NCBI RefSeq assembly: GCF_030766935.1
Contig: NZ_JASERL010000006.1
Coordinates: forward strand, 248,001 to 312,000
Source of the DNA: Streptomyces sp. KL109B
GTDB taxonomy: Bacteria; Actinomycetota; Actinomycetes; Streptomycetales; Streptomycetaceae
Reading direction: 5' to 3'
Length of the DNA stretch: 64,000 bases
The first letter of the stretch is position 1. Each line of letters opens with the position of its first letter. Made by a program: the position numbers and the translations under genes. The notes beneath the pieces were generated by a model, which had not been told where the DNA came from, searched no databases, and saw nothing but the letters and a program-made list of their open reading frames with translations. Shown piece by piece: positions 42,950-52,200 of the stretch.

Positions 42950-43458
42950 TCGGTGGTGGCGGGGTCGCGGCGCAGCAGCAGGTTCATCGCCTTGAGGGTG
43001 AGCACCTGTTCGCCGTGCTGGTCGAGGACCTCGACGTCGGTGTGGACGAGGCCGCGGTCCGGCTTGGTGCGGGAGGGGCGCGCCGAGCGGACCGTGGTGC
43101 GGATCGAGAGGCTGTCGCCGGGGCGTACCGGGCGCAGCCAGCGCAGTTCGTCGATGCCGGGTGAGGCGAGGCTCGCGACCTTGCTGATGTAGTGGTCCGC
43201 GTACAGCCGCATCATCACCGAGGCGGTGTGCCAGCCACTGGCGATGAGTCCCCCGAACGGGCCGGAGGCGGCGGCCTCGGGGTCGGTGTGGATGTCCTGC
43301 GGGTCGAACTCGCCGGCGAAGCGGAGGACGGCCTGCTCGGTGACGGTGATGCTGCCGTAGGCGTACGTCGATCCGGGGACGTAGTCCTCGAAGTACCGCT
43401 TCTCGATGGGGGTGTTGAAGTCCGGGCCGATGGCGTACGTGGTGGGGGCGGTCGTCAT
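42904..43458 (-). CDS. MaoC-like hot-dog dehydratase
   Basis: 184 residues from ATG 43458. The hydratase motif FAGEFDPQDIHTDPEAAAS (Asp...His pair) and GLIASGWHTASVMMRLY are typical of MaoC-type (R)-enoyl-CoA hydratases, which add water to short or branched enoyl-CoA esters. The C-terminal 20 residues are polar and probably disordered. It follows the small STAND-associated gene by 55 bases on the same strand, but a functional link is not suggested. Confidence 0.88.
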   Translation of the reverse strand: MTTAPTTYAIGPDFNTPIEKRYFEDYVPGSTYAYGSITVTEQAVLRFAGEFDPQDIHTDPEAAASGPFGGLIASGWHTASVMMRLYADHYISKVASLASPGIDELRWLRPVRPGDSLSIRTTVRSARPSRTKPDRGLVHTDVEVLDQHGEQVLTLKAMNLLLRRDPATTDQGESGGSDSRRSSE

Positions 43459-43513
43459 TCTTCGCACGTTAGCGGATGCGGAGGGGCGGTCACGAGGGCG
43501 GTCGTGCGGGCGG

Positions 43514-43948
43514 TCATGTGGTGCTCGCGTCGCCGAAGCGTCGGCGGAATTCCTCCGTGAGGGTGCCGCCCGCCGCCGCGACCAGTTGTCCGACGACCGG
43601 GTGGACGACGAGGCTGGTGACGGCGCCCGCGAGGGCGGGGAGGTGGCGGGCGAACCACCGGCGTACGTACTCCATCGTCGACAGGTCGGGTTCCGGCGCG
43701 GTCGTCGACTCCTCCAGTTCGTCGAGGAGTTCACCGGCGCGGTCCGGGGCGTCGTCGGGGAGGAGCGCGCGGACGCGGGCGAACTCGGCGCGCAGCTCGG
43801 CCAGTTGTTGTTCGGTGACGGCGGTGGGGGTGGCCGGTCCCTCCACACGGGACACGGTGTTGTGGTGACCGACGACGAGCTGGCCGGAGACACCACCCTC
43901 GGTGCGGATGTCGTAGCGGTCGCCCGGGGTGCTCGCGGGGTGGGTCAT
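43514..43948 (-). CDS. Small protein with amyloid-like motif and hydrophobic C-terminus, partner of the adjacent STAND NTPase
   Basis: 144 residues. Residues about 14-35 (IRTEGGVSGQLVVGHHNTVS) resemble the N-terminal motif of the STAND NTPase encoded just upstream (VRGEVNGQVVVGRNNVVINA). A charged helical region follows (TEQQLAELRAEFARVRALLP), then HLPALAGAVTSLVVHPVVGQ and LVAAAGG, a glycine-containing hydrophobic stretch of membrane-segment length, and a basic tail EEFRRRFG. ATG 43948 follows GGAGATCC and overlaps the STAND stop (ATGA). I recognise no named family. The arrangement fits a small membrane-active effector recruited by its STAND partner; this is inference. Confidence 0.6.
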   Translation of the reverse strand: MTHPASTPGDRYDIRTEGGVSGQLVVGHHNTVSRVEGPATPTAVTEQQLAELRAEFARVRALLPDDAPDRAGELLDELEESTTAPEPDLSTMEYVRRWFARHLPALAGAVTSLVVHPVVGQLVAAAGGTLTEEFRRRFGDASTT

Positions 43949-46239
43949 GGGATCTCCTCCTGGGAGGGGGTGGTCGGCGACGGGCCGGTCGGCTCCGTGG
44001 GGCCCGTCGGGGAGGGCGGAGTGGTCGGGGCGGTGGGTGTCGTGGGGAGGGCGCCACCGGTGCCCGTCACCCGCATCGACACGTCCTGGTGCCCCTCGTC
44101 GTCGGGCATGGTGACAAGTGCCTTGAAGGCGCCGGTCTTCTTCGGTGCGAAGGTGACCGTGAAGACGCAGTCGTGCGAGCCGGCCGGGGGCGGGCACGAG
44201 GCGAGGGCGGTCTTCCAGTCGGCCGGGTCGTCGGACTTCAGGGCCTGCTCGTTGTCGCACTTGAGCCATGAGGTGAAGTGGACGGTCTCGGTCTTCGTCT
44301 CGCCGACCTGGACGGTGCCGAAGTCCCGGGTTGCCAGGGCGACGGGCGGGCACGGGTCCGAACCCGGTGCCGGGTTGGTGGCACGCGGGCCGGTGGGTGC
44401 GGTGGGTGCTGTGGTCGCGGGTGAGGTCCGGTCCGTGCTGCTCGGGGCGGTGGGTGGGCCGTTGGGGCTCGTGGCGGCGGATTCCGTCAGGGACGAGGTG
44501 AGGCTCGACGTGCCGGCCACCACCGGTTGGGCGCCGCCCCCGGTGAGGTTCGCGGCCCCGAACGCCATGCCCGCCGCGGCGAGTACGCCTCCGGCGCCGA
44601 CCGCGACCGGGTGCGAGGCGACGAGGTGCCGCACGGAGTGCCGCGGCCGGTGCGGCCCCCACCGGGGGTGGGCGGGCTCCGCGGCGTTTCCCATCGGGCC
44701 GCCCACGCCGGACTGGCCGCTCGGAACGGCCGCGCCGCCCTGCCCCGGGTCCGGCACGCCCGGGCCGCCGTGGCCGCCGCCGGCGTGCGCCGCCGCGTAG
44801 CCGACACCCCCGCCCCCGCCCGCGAGCCCGGACCCTGCCGTGGTCAGGGCGACGACCCGGACGTGCACCTCGTGGGCGAAGTACGTCTCGTCCGCGGCCG
44901 CGCCCAGGAACTGGGCCGCCGCCCGGCCGTAGCGAAGCACCTGCCCCCACACACCCCAGTGCAGCGAGAGCGCGAGGAGCGGCGCCGCGGCCCGCGCGAG
45001 ATCCCGCACGCCCCGGTGGTCCTCCACCATGGCCAGATTCCCCAGCACCCGCCGGATCACCGCCGCCTCGGCGCGCGCCTCGCCCCGGGTGGCGCGGGTC
45101 CGCAACCAGTGCGTGAGCGCGGGCGCGAGCTGCGCGGCACCGGGCAGCGCGCCCGCCTGCTGGGCGACCAGCGCGGCGAAGCGGCCGCACGAACCGATCC
45201 GGTCACCGTCGACCTCGACCAGCCGCAATCCGGTCAACTCGGCGAGCGCCGCCGCGTCTTGGCGCACCCCGAGCGCGTACAGCAGGTTCGGCGACGCGGG
45301 CAACGGCGCGAGGGCACACAGCGGACGCAACAGCGCGATCGCCCTCTCGGACAACCGGGCCGCGGTGCCGACGGCGAGGGCGGCGTCATCGACCGGGAAG
45401 AACTCCGGCCGCCAGGCCGGACCCGGTGCGGCGCCGGATCCGCCGATGGCGTCCTCGCCCCGCCGCCGCGCGGCGTTGAACGCGGCTGCCGCCTGAAGGA
45501 TCGTCAGGGGATGGCCCCGTACGGTCGTGAGCAGGTGGCGGGCCGCGGCGGCCGTGGGGCCGGACGGGTAGTGGCCCAGTTCGCGGGCCAGTAGTCGCCA
45601 CGCGGCCTGTTCGTCGAGTCCGTCGAGTCGTAAGGGTCGCGCCTCCGGTCGCTCGACGCGGTCCACGGCCGACATCAGCAGCCCGCACCCGGGCGTCGCC
45701 TCGAAGAGTGCGCCCAGGTCGTCGGGGGAGACCTGGAGGTCGTCGACGACGAGCAGGACGCGCAAGGAGCCCAACAGTTGCCGCAGGGTGGCCGGTTCGG
45801 GTTTGTAGCCCTCGCAGGGGCGGCCGTCGGACAGCTCGTAGCAGGACTGGAGGATCTCCTGGAACAGGTCCTCCATCGCCTTGCCTGCGGCGTGCAGATG
45901 GAGGACGGGGCGGCCCAGCGCGAGCTGCTCGGCGGCGCAGCGACGCAGCAGCGCGCTCTTCCCGATGCCGGGCGGCCCGAAGACCTGGACCCGCCTCCCC
46001 GCCTCCAACCACCGCCCGATCGCCGCGAGTTCACCGTCCCGGCCGAGCAGCACCTCGCCCTGCCCGCGCAATACGGACCCGCCCGGATACGGCCGGACCC
46101 GGAGCCTCAACTCGGGCGGACCCTCCGGACGGTAGGCGACGTACGCGCCCCGCTCGGCGTTGATGACGACGTTGTTCCGGCCGACGACGACCTGTCCGTT
46201 CACTTCCCCGCGTACGTCGACCCTGCCCGCTTCTCCCAT
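43945..46239 (-). CDS. Membrane-anchored STAND (NB-ARC-like) NTPase with N-terminal amyloid-like motif and Ig-like exterior domain
   Basis: 764 residues. Residues 8-28 hold a glycine/asparagine/valine motif (DVRGEVNGQVVVGRNNVV). A P-loop NTPase follows: Walker A GPPGIGKS (88-95), Walker B VLLVVDDLQ (about 163), then a winged-helix and helical region to about 480. A glycine-rich stretch leads to a hydrophobic segment VAVGAGGVLAAAGMAFGAAN near 546-566, a Ser/Thr/Pro linker and a beta domain at about 636-726 (DFGTVQVGETKTETVHF, CVFTVTFAPKKTGAFKAL) of the HYDIN/ASH or choice-of-anchor-D type. STAND proteins are sensor-switches of immunity and signalling. The gene is translationally coupled to the small protein sharing its motif. 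Confidence 0.8.
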   Translation of the reverse strand: MGEAGRVDVRGEVNGQVVVGRNNVVINAERGAYVAYRPEGPPELRLRVRPYPGGSVLRGQGEVLLGRDGELAAIGRWLEAGRRVQVFGPPGIGKSALLRRCAAEQLALGRPVLHLHAAGKAMEDLFQEILQSCYELSDGRPCEGYKPEPATLRQLLGSLRVLLVVDDLQVSPDDLGALFEATPGCGLLMSAVDRVERPEARPLRLDGLDEQAAWRLLARELGHYPSGPTAAAARHLLTTVRGHPLTILQAAAAFNAARRRGEDAIGGSGAAPGPAWRPEFFPVDDAALAVGTAARLSERAIALLRPLCALAPLPASPNLLYALGVRQDAAALAELTGLRLVEVDGDRIGSCGRFAALVAQQAGALPGAAQLAPALTHWLRTRATRGEARAEAAVIRRVLGNLAMVEDHRGVRDLARAAAPLLALSLHWGVWGQVLRYGRAAAQFLGAAADETYFAHEVHVRVVALTTAGSGLAGGGGGVGYAAAHAGGGHGGPGVPDPGQGGAAVPSGQSGVGGPMGNAAEPAHPRWGPHRPRHSVRHLVASHPVAVGAGGVLAAAGMAFGAANLTGGGAQPVVAGTSSLTSSLTESAATSPNGPPTAPSSTDRTSPATTAPTAPTGPRATNPAPGSDPCPPVALATRDFGTVQVGETKTETVHFTSWLKCDNEQALKSDDPADWKTALASCPPPAGSHDCVFTVTFAPKKTGAFKALVTMPDDEGHQDVSMRVTGTGGALPTTPTAPTTPPSPTGPTEPTGPSPTTPSQEEIP

Positions 46240-46329
46240 GGCCTCGCCCTTCCCCCGTTAGGCCATGCCAGCGTTGTACGCCCACCGGGCGCCCTGTTCA
46301 ACCCGGTTGGGGGAAGCGGGGGTGCCTGA

Positions 46330-46372
46330 GGGAAGTGGGAAGGAATGGGAAGGAAGTGGGATAGAAGTGGGG
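46330..46372 (+). repeat. Purine-rich G-tract repeat upstream of the STAND gene
   Basis: Five G-tracts of three or four (46330-46332, 46337-46339, 46347-46349, 46358-46360, 46369-46372) are separated by 4-8 purine-rich bases, from repeats of GGAAGTGGGA. The plus strand could form a G-quadruplex; the minus-strand transcript would be C/U-rich. It lies 90-133 bases before the STAND start, downstream of the LOG gene. Confidence 0.65.
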
Positions 46373-46384
46373 CCCGTAGGGGGG

Positions 46385-46966
46385 CTACCGCAGGCTCTCT
46401 CCGTGCGCCGGCTCCGATCCGTTCCGCAGGCGCTCCTCCAGCGCCTCCAGCAGTCCGGGCAGGTCGGGGGCGACCGCGAGGTCGTCCAGGGTGGACGCGG
46501 CGAGGAGGCCGGAGTCGGCGATGCCGTGCAGAGCGCCGAGCAGCGGCGTCCAGAAGCCGCCCGCGTCGAGAAAGCCAACCGGCTTGGTGTGGAAGCCGAG
46601 TTGACGCCACGACCACACCTCGAAGATCTCCTCCAGGGTGCCGAGCCCGCCGGGCAGGGCCACGAACGCGTCCGACTCCTCGGCCATGATCGCCTTGCGC
46701 TCGTGCATCGAGTCGCACATGACGAGCCGCGTCACACCCTCGTGCGCCCACTCCCGCTCCACCATGCTGCGCGGCATCACACCGATGACCTCGCCGCCCG
46801 CCTTCAGCGCGCTCTGTGCCAGTACGCCCATCAGGCCGCGTCGGCCCCCGCCGTAGACCAGCCCGATGCCCCGGCGGGCCAGCTCCGTGCCCACGTGGTC
46901 GGCGAGTGCGGCGTGGGCCGGGTCGTGTCCTTCGGACGAGGCGAGGAAGACGGCGAGGCGGCGCAT
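46385..46966 (-). CDS. LOG-family protein (TIGR00730 type)
   Basis: 193 residues with a Rossmann-like lysine-decarboxylase-type fold. The motif LPGGLGTLEEIFEVWSW and the upstream GLVYGGGRRGLMGVLA and SMHERKAIM are diagnostic of LOG proteins, which cleave nucleoside 5'-monophosphates (for example cytokinin ribotides) to base and ribose 5-phosphate. In bacteria the physiological substrate is often unclear. It lies in the long minus-strand run between the N-acetyltransferase and STAND genes, without coupling to either. Confidence 0.9.
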   Translation of the reverse strand: MRRLAVFLASSEGHDPAHAALADHVGTELARRGIGLVYGGGRRGLMGVLAQSALKAGGEVIGVMPRSMVEREWAHEGVTRLVMCDSMHERKAIMAEESDAFVALPGGLGTLEEIFEVWSWRQLGFHTKPVGFLDAGGFWTPLLGALHGIADSGLLAASTLDDLAVAPDLPGLLEALEERLRNGSEPAHGESLR

Positions 46967-47024
46967 GGAGGTCTCCGGGGGAGTACGGGGAGTACGGGGC
47001 GTGGGGCGGGCTCGATTCCCTTGT

Positions 47025-47876
47025 CTAGGTTGCCAGTTCCGTCAGGCGCGTCACCAGCAGGGCCGCCTCCTGAGGGTCCACGTGGATGTCGAAGACGTCG
47101 TCGAGGAGCTTGGGGACCTCGTGCGGGCGGACGGTCTGCGTCACCGGGTCCCGGCCGGGGCGGTCCGTCGTCCAGAGCAGGGCGTCGAGGGTGTCGTGGC
47201 GGTCGGCGCGCAGACGCTGGATGAAGGGGCGGATGACGAACGGCGAGCGGTCGTTCGAGGCCACGAAGTGGTTGGCGACCGCGAAGTCGACGGGGTACTG
47301 GGGGTTCTCGGTGAAGACCTGCCGGACCGTCCAGCCCTCCGGTCCCTCCGGGCCGTCCCCCAGTTGGTGCACCGCCCAGCCCGGCGAACCGTGCGTGATG
47401 ACCTGCCGGCGCAGCAGATACGGCCACGGCCCGCCTTCGCTGCGGGCGCCGTCGACCAGCTCGATGGGCTCCAGCGGACTCGCGCCGAAGCCGATGTCCG
47501 TCAGCCAGCGCGTGCCGTCCAGGTCCACGATCAGCATCGCGTGCGTCGCAGGGCGGGGCGAGGCGGAGTCCGCGCCGAGCTGCACCCGGCCGGAGACGGC
47601 GGTGAACCGGAACCCGAGCCGCTCCAGCGCGGCTGCGAACAGCAGGGCGTGCTCCTGGCAGTAGCCGCCCCGGCCCCCACGTACCAACTTGTCCTGGATC
47701 GACGGCAGATCGAGGCGCACCTCGCGGTACAGGAAACTGTCGATGGTGTCCCACCGGATGGTCAGCACATGCGCGCGTTGCAGGGCGCGCAGCGTGGCAA
47801 GGGTGGGTGTGCGCTCGCCCTCGTACCCGAGGCGGGTGAGATAGGCGTCCAGGTCGAGTTGCTCGCTGCTCCACAT
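47025..47876 (-). CDS. Arylamine N-acetyltransferase
   Basis: 283 residues, normal for the NAT family. The cysteine-histidine-aspartate triad is visible as Cys73 in RGGYCQEHALLF, His112 in ATHAMLIVDL and Asp127 in WLTDIGFGA. NATs transfer acetyl from acetyl-CoA to aromatic amines or hydrazines, and relatives close amide rings in ansamycin biosynthesis; no such pathway is visible here. It starts 29 bases after the metallopeptidase gene and could be cotranscribed with the CHAT/STAND unit, though no role in it is known. Confidence 0.92.
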   Translation of the reverse strand: MWSSEQLDLDAYLTRLGYEGERTPTLATLRALQRAHVLTIRWDTIDSFLYREVRLDLPSIQDKLVRGGRGGYCQEHALLFAAALERLGFRFTAVSGRVQLGADSASPRPATHAMLIVDLDGTRWLTDIGFGASPLEPIELVDGARSEGGPWPYLLRRQVITHGSPGWAVHQLGDGPEGPEGWTVRQVFTENPQYPVDFAVANHFVASNDRSPFVIRPFIQRLRADRHDTLDALLWTTDRPGRDPVTQTVRPHEVPKLLDDVFDIHVDPQEAALLVTRLTELAT

Positions 47877-47905
47877 GTGAGCGACAACCTCGGCGGCCGC
47901 GGTGC

Positions 47906-49240
47906 CTATTCCGGGCGGTCCCTATCCCGATATCCCGGTCGTTCCCGCAGTGCGCGCAGCAACTGGTTCCCCGCGTCCGTGTCCCGGGCCGTGCCGGCGT
48001 CGCCGGTCCCCACGCTGCCCCTGGCCCGCGGCCCCTCCGGGCGCAGCGTGAGCGCCTCGTTGATGGCGCGGGAGCCGACGCGGCGGGCCCGGTACTCGGC
48101 AGGGTCCGCCAGGAAGGCGAGCGCCGCCGCCGAGAAGACACCGGCGGGCCTGGCGAGGCCGGACGTCAGCCCCGCGAGGAGCCGGTCGGCGTGCACCTGC
48201 TGCGCCGGTGGCGAGGAGAGCAGGTCCGGCAGGCGCCGACCGGACAGGCTCGGGTAGCCGTCGCCGAGGAGCGCCGCCGCCACCTCGGACGCGTCGTGGG
48301 AGCGGTCCGGACGGTCTTCCGGGAGGGCCTCGGCGATCGGGGCGGGTCGGGTCGTCGGCCGCGGGTGACCGGCCGCGTCGAGGACGGCGAGGCACACCCG
48401 GAGGCGTACGTCGAGCGGTGGGTGGGGCGACAACTCCCGCTCCGGGGCCGCCGGTTCGGTGCCCGCGTCCGGGTTCAGCATGGCGATGACATCGGCGAGG
48501 ACCGCCGGATACGCCACCCCGCACGCCAGGCTCGCGCACACGTCGGCGAACACCTCACCGGCCCAGGCCCCCGGCAGCGCCGTACCCGCGAGCCGCGCAC
48601 CGATCTCCGCCGTCAGGTCGAAGTCGTCCTCGATGTGATGGCCGACCTCGTGCGCCACGGTCAGCACGGCGGGCAGGTGGGAACCGTAGAACCAGGGCAC
48701 GTCGATCACGGGGAACGGCAGGCTGCGCACCAGCTCGACACCGGTGCGCGAGTGGATGCCGCCGCGCGGCAACAGGTCGCGGTACTGGCCGCCGCGCCGG
48801 TGGGCGCGCGGTGTCAGATCGCGGCTGAAGGACACCAGAGGCGGCTCCTTGGTCGTGGCGGTACCGGCGTCGAGCGCCGCGGTCAGCGGCCCCCGATAGC
48901 AGGCCCAGGCGAGTTCGTCGGCGGCGTCGAGATAGCCGCGGTACTCGGGCAGCCTGCGCAGCGCGAACTTCGAGCGGAAGTAGTCCCATACGTGGTGCAG
49001 GTCCAGGATCAGGACGGGCAGGTCCGCGCCGCCGCCGGTGGCGAGCTGCGCGCGGGCCGCGGCGAGGCTCTCCGTCACCATCGCCGCCACGGACCGGATC
49101 TGGCTCCGGTGCTTCTCCAGCGGCGCCTGGTGCACCGCCGTGAGCTCGCACCACGAGGCCATCTCCGCGCCGAGCCCGTCCACCAGATGCTCCAGGCCCA
49201 CCACCCGGCGTCCGGGGCCGGCCTCGGCGGCCGAGGTCAC
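47906..49240 (-). CDS. HExxH metallopeptidase-like protein of the CHAT/STAND unit
   Basis: 444 residues from GTG 49240, whose GTGA overlaps the stop of the giant STAND gene. The zinc motif HEVGH is at 197-201 (AVLTVAHEVGHHIEDDF), and a possible third ligand is Glu229 in AWAGEVFADVCASL. The first 130 residues are helical (SQIRSVAAMVTESLAAARAQ). No signal peptide or membrane segment is visible, so it is probably a cytoplasmic zinc peptidase. I do not recognise a named family. Coupled translation with the STAND protein suggests it is a component, either an effector or a processing enzyme, of the same system. Confidence 0.75.
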   Translation of the reverse strand: MTSAAEAGPGRRVVGLEHLVDGLGAEMASWCELTAVHQAPLEKHRSQIRSVAAMVTESLAAARAQLATGGGADLPVLILDLHHVWDYFRSKFALRRLPEYRGYLDAADELAWACYRGPLTAALDAGTATTKEPPLVSFSRDLTPRAHRRGGQYRDLLPRGGIHSRTGVELVRSLPFPVIDVPWFYGSHLPAVLTVAHEVGHHIEDDFDLTAEIGARLAGTALPGAWAGEVFADVCASLACGVAYPAVLADVIAMLNPDAGTEPAAPERELSPHPPLDVRLRVCLAVLDAAGHPRPTTRPAPIAEALPEDRPDRSHDASEVAAALLGDGYPSLSGRRLPDLLSSPPAQQVHADRLLAGLTSGLARPAGVFSAAALAFLADPAEYRARRVGSRAINEALTLRPEGPRARGSVGTGDAGTARDTDAGNQLLRALRERPGYRDRDRPE

Positions 49241-52200
49241 GACTGCCCCATCGGCCGCCGCAGCAGCGTCGAGGACGCCGCGTACAACGCCGTCGCCCGC
49301 AGCGCGTCGTCGTCCGTCTCGAAGGTCGTGCCCCGGTCCACGCCCGCGGTGTCGACGGCGCGCATGCGGTGCACCGCGTACGCCAGCGGTGCCTCGTCGG
49401 ACAGGGACTGATAGAAGCCGATCACATGGTCGAGGCCGCTCTCCGGGAAGAGGCCCGTGCACACGACCGCCGGGCAGTCGCCGAGCCGGAACAGCTGCGC
49501 CGCGAAGAGGTTGCGCAGCGCCAGCTGGACGTGGATGTCCACCTCGGAACCGGGGCACGGCGGATCGAGCACGACCACCGGCGTCAGACCGGGCTCGAAC
49601 TCGGCGAGCCAGCGGGAGAGTTGGCTCGGGAACAGGTCGGAGCCCCGGGACTTGCTCTCGAGGCGCCGGGCGTGGCCGGGCGGCGCGAAGTCCAGATACG
49701 GCATGCCGTCGCGCTGGCGCAGCGGGGCCGCGAGGTGCAGGACGTCGGTGGCCTTCGGCGGCGCGGCCAGCCGGTCCGCGAGATCCGTGAACGAGTCCAC
49801 CACGGCGAGGCCCACCGGGAACCGCCGCTGGTGCGGGAGGCGCCCGCGCTGCCAGTACGAAAGCGGCACCAGGCGCTCGTCCTGCTTCGTGCCGAACACG
49901 AGGACGTTGCGCGGCCCCGGCTCGCGGGTGTCGCGGCGTTCCAGTTCCGCCCTGGTCCGCGGGGTGACCAGCGACCAGCGGGCCGCGGGGTCCCCGTCCT
50001 GGACACGGTCGAGTGCCTCGCGGGTGCGGGGGCCAACGAGCCCGTCCACGTCGAGCTTCAGGCCGAACCGCCGGTTCAGATTGAGCTGCGCCCAGCGGAC
50101 GTCGACGCGGCGGGCCGCGGCGGGCAGCGAGCGGTGGACCAGCGGACGCCGGTCGCCGCCCGCCGCGTCAAGCGCGTGCCCCAACGTCATCTCCCACGGC
50201 AGCGCGTGCGCCGTCGGGTCGTCGGACGCGAGCCGGGCGTAGCGCAGCGGGCGCATCGCGGGCCTGCTCAACTCGGCGAGCAGCGGGCGGTCCTTGGCAT
50301 GCCAGTCCGCGAGCCGCGCCGGTTCGGGCGAGTCCTCGTCGTCCACCGGGTCGATGTCCGGGTGCCGGCTCAGCTCCAGCGTCCGTTCGCCCGGCCGGTC
50401 CTGGAAGAGGCGCAGATCGTGCTGGGACTCCGTCTCGCGCAGCGTGGGCCAGCTCATGCTGAGCAGCAACTCGTCGACGCGCTCCGGGACCCCGTCGACC
50501 TGGACGCGGCGGGCGCACTCGGTCAGCGTCCCCGGGAGGCTCCCCTGGATCATGCCACCGTGCGCGGCCAGCGCCACGCCCCGGTTGAACGCCGCAAGCG
50601 CCGCCTCGTGGTCCGGCTCGATCCCGGCGAGCAGCATCAGCGCGGCGAGCGCGAGCCGGGCGTGCGGGACGCGCGGCGCGCCGCTCGGCACCCGCCGCGG
50701 CTCCTCCCACGGCACCCGGAGCAGCAGCTCGACCGCCAGTTCCCGGTGGCCGATGCGGGCGGCGATGCGCGCGCACCGCCACACGATGAGCCGGTTGTCA
50801 CCCGCGCTCTTGACGAGGCCGTCCACCGCGCGCCGCAGCCACTGCGCGCCGCCGTCACCGCCGTCGTCACCGTCACCGCCGTCGTCACCGCCGTCGCCGC
50901 CGACCTGGGCGATCAGCAGCCGGGCCAGCGCCTCGTCGGGATCGCGGCAGGCGTCCGCCAGGTCGTAGAAGGGCCGCAACACGGGCCACGGCACCCGGTG
51001 TTCGAGGGCCGGGTTGTCGACGATGTCGCGCAGCGTCGCGAGCCGCGCCTGGGCCGGCCGCACCTCGGCGAGCGCCCGCTCCAGCCGCCGCAACTGCTCC
51101 TCGACGGCCCGGACATCGGCGGCCTGCCCATCAGCCTGCCCATCAGCCTGCCCATCGGGCTGCGAACGGTCGTCTGCGGCCTGCCCGTCCGGCAGCGCCG
51201 CTATGTGGCACAGCACCTGCAACGGGCGGACGAGCGCGGGCAGTTCACCGTACGGAGCGGGCATGCCACCGACGGACGTCACGCCGTGCGTGCGCTTCGC
51301 CCACTCGCGGGCCAGGAGACGCAGCCGAAGCGCGAACTCCGGTTCCTGGCCAGGGGACTCCTTGGGTTCGAGGAGGCGGTACGCGGAGGTGAAGTCCATG
51401 CTGTCGCGCAGCAGGAAGCGGGCGAACAGGTAGTGGCACTCGGGCTCGCCCGTCAGATAGCCGAGTTCGGACCACAGGCCGGTCGCGCTGTTGAAGGAGT
51501 CGTTGGCGTCGGCGATCTCCTGGAGCTCGCCGAGGGCGACGCCGCGCAGTTGGGCGTTCTGCGCGAGATGCCGATAGCGCTCGGCTCCGAGGAGTTCGCC
51601 GGCGGCGGTGTCGGCGCGGCCGATCGCGGTCAGCGCCGGCTCCTCGCGGCCGAGCAGCAGATGCGCCTTCGCCCGCAGCCGCTCCTGGTCCGCCCGCTCC
51701 TCGGGGGTGGCCACCCGCGCCCCGTCGAGCACGGCGAGCGCGACCAGCGGACGGCGGCAGCGCAGCAGCAGACCGGCCTGCTGGGCGATGTCCGGGAACG
51801 TGGGCTGCCCGGCCTCCGCGCACAGTTCGGCGGCCCGCGCGTACAGCTCGATGGCCCGGCCCACGTCACCCATCAGCCGACGCTGCGCCGCCTCCTCCGC
51901 CGCCGCGCTCGCCGCTACCCCGGACTCGCCGATGGTGTGCGCGAACACGAGGACCTGGTGGTAGGCGGCGGCCGTGTTCGGGGAGCGCTGCAGGCGCAGT
52001 TGGGCCGCGCGGATGCTCAGCGCCCACAGCCGTTCCAGGGAGGGCAGCTCCGTGCGGGACAGCACATGCTGGTCGAGCAGGCGCACCGCGTCCGCCGCGT
52101 TCCCGCCGAGGCCCAGCATCGCGGCCCGTACGACGTCCTCGCGCACCCAGTGCGGCCGGTCCCGCGGACCGATGTCGCCCTCCGCGTACAGCTCGTCGGC

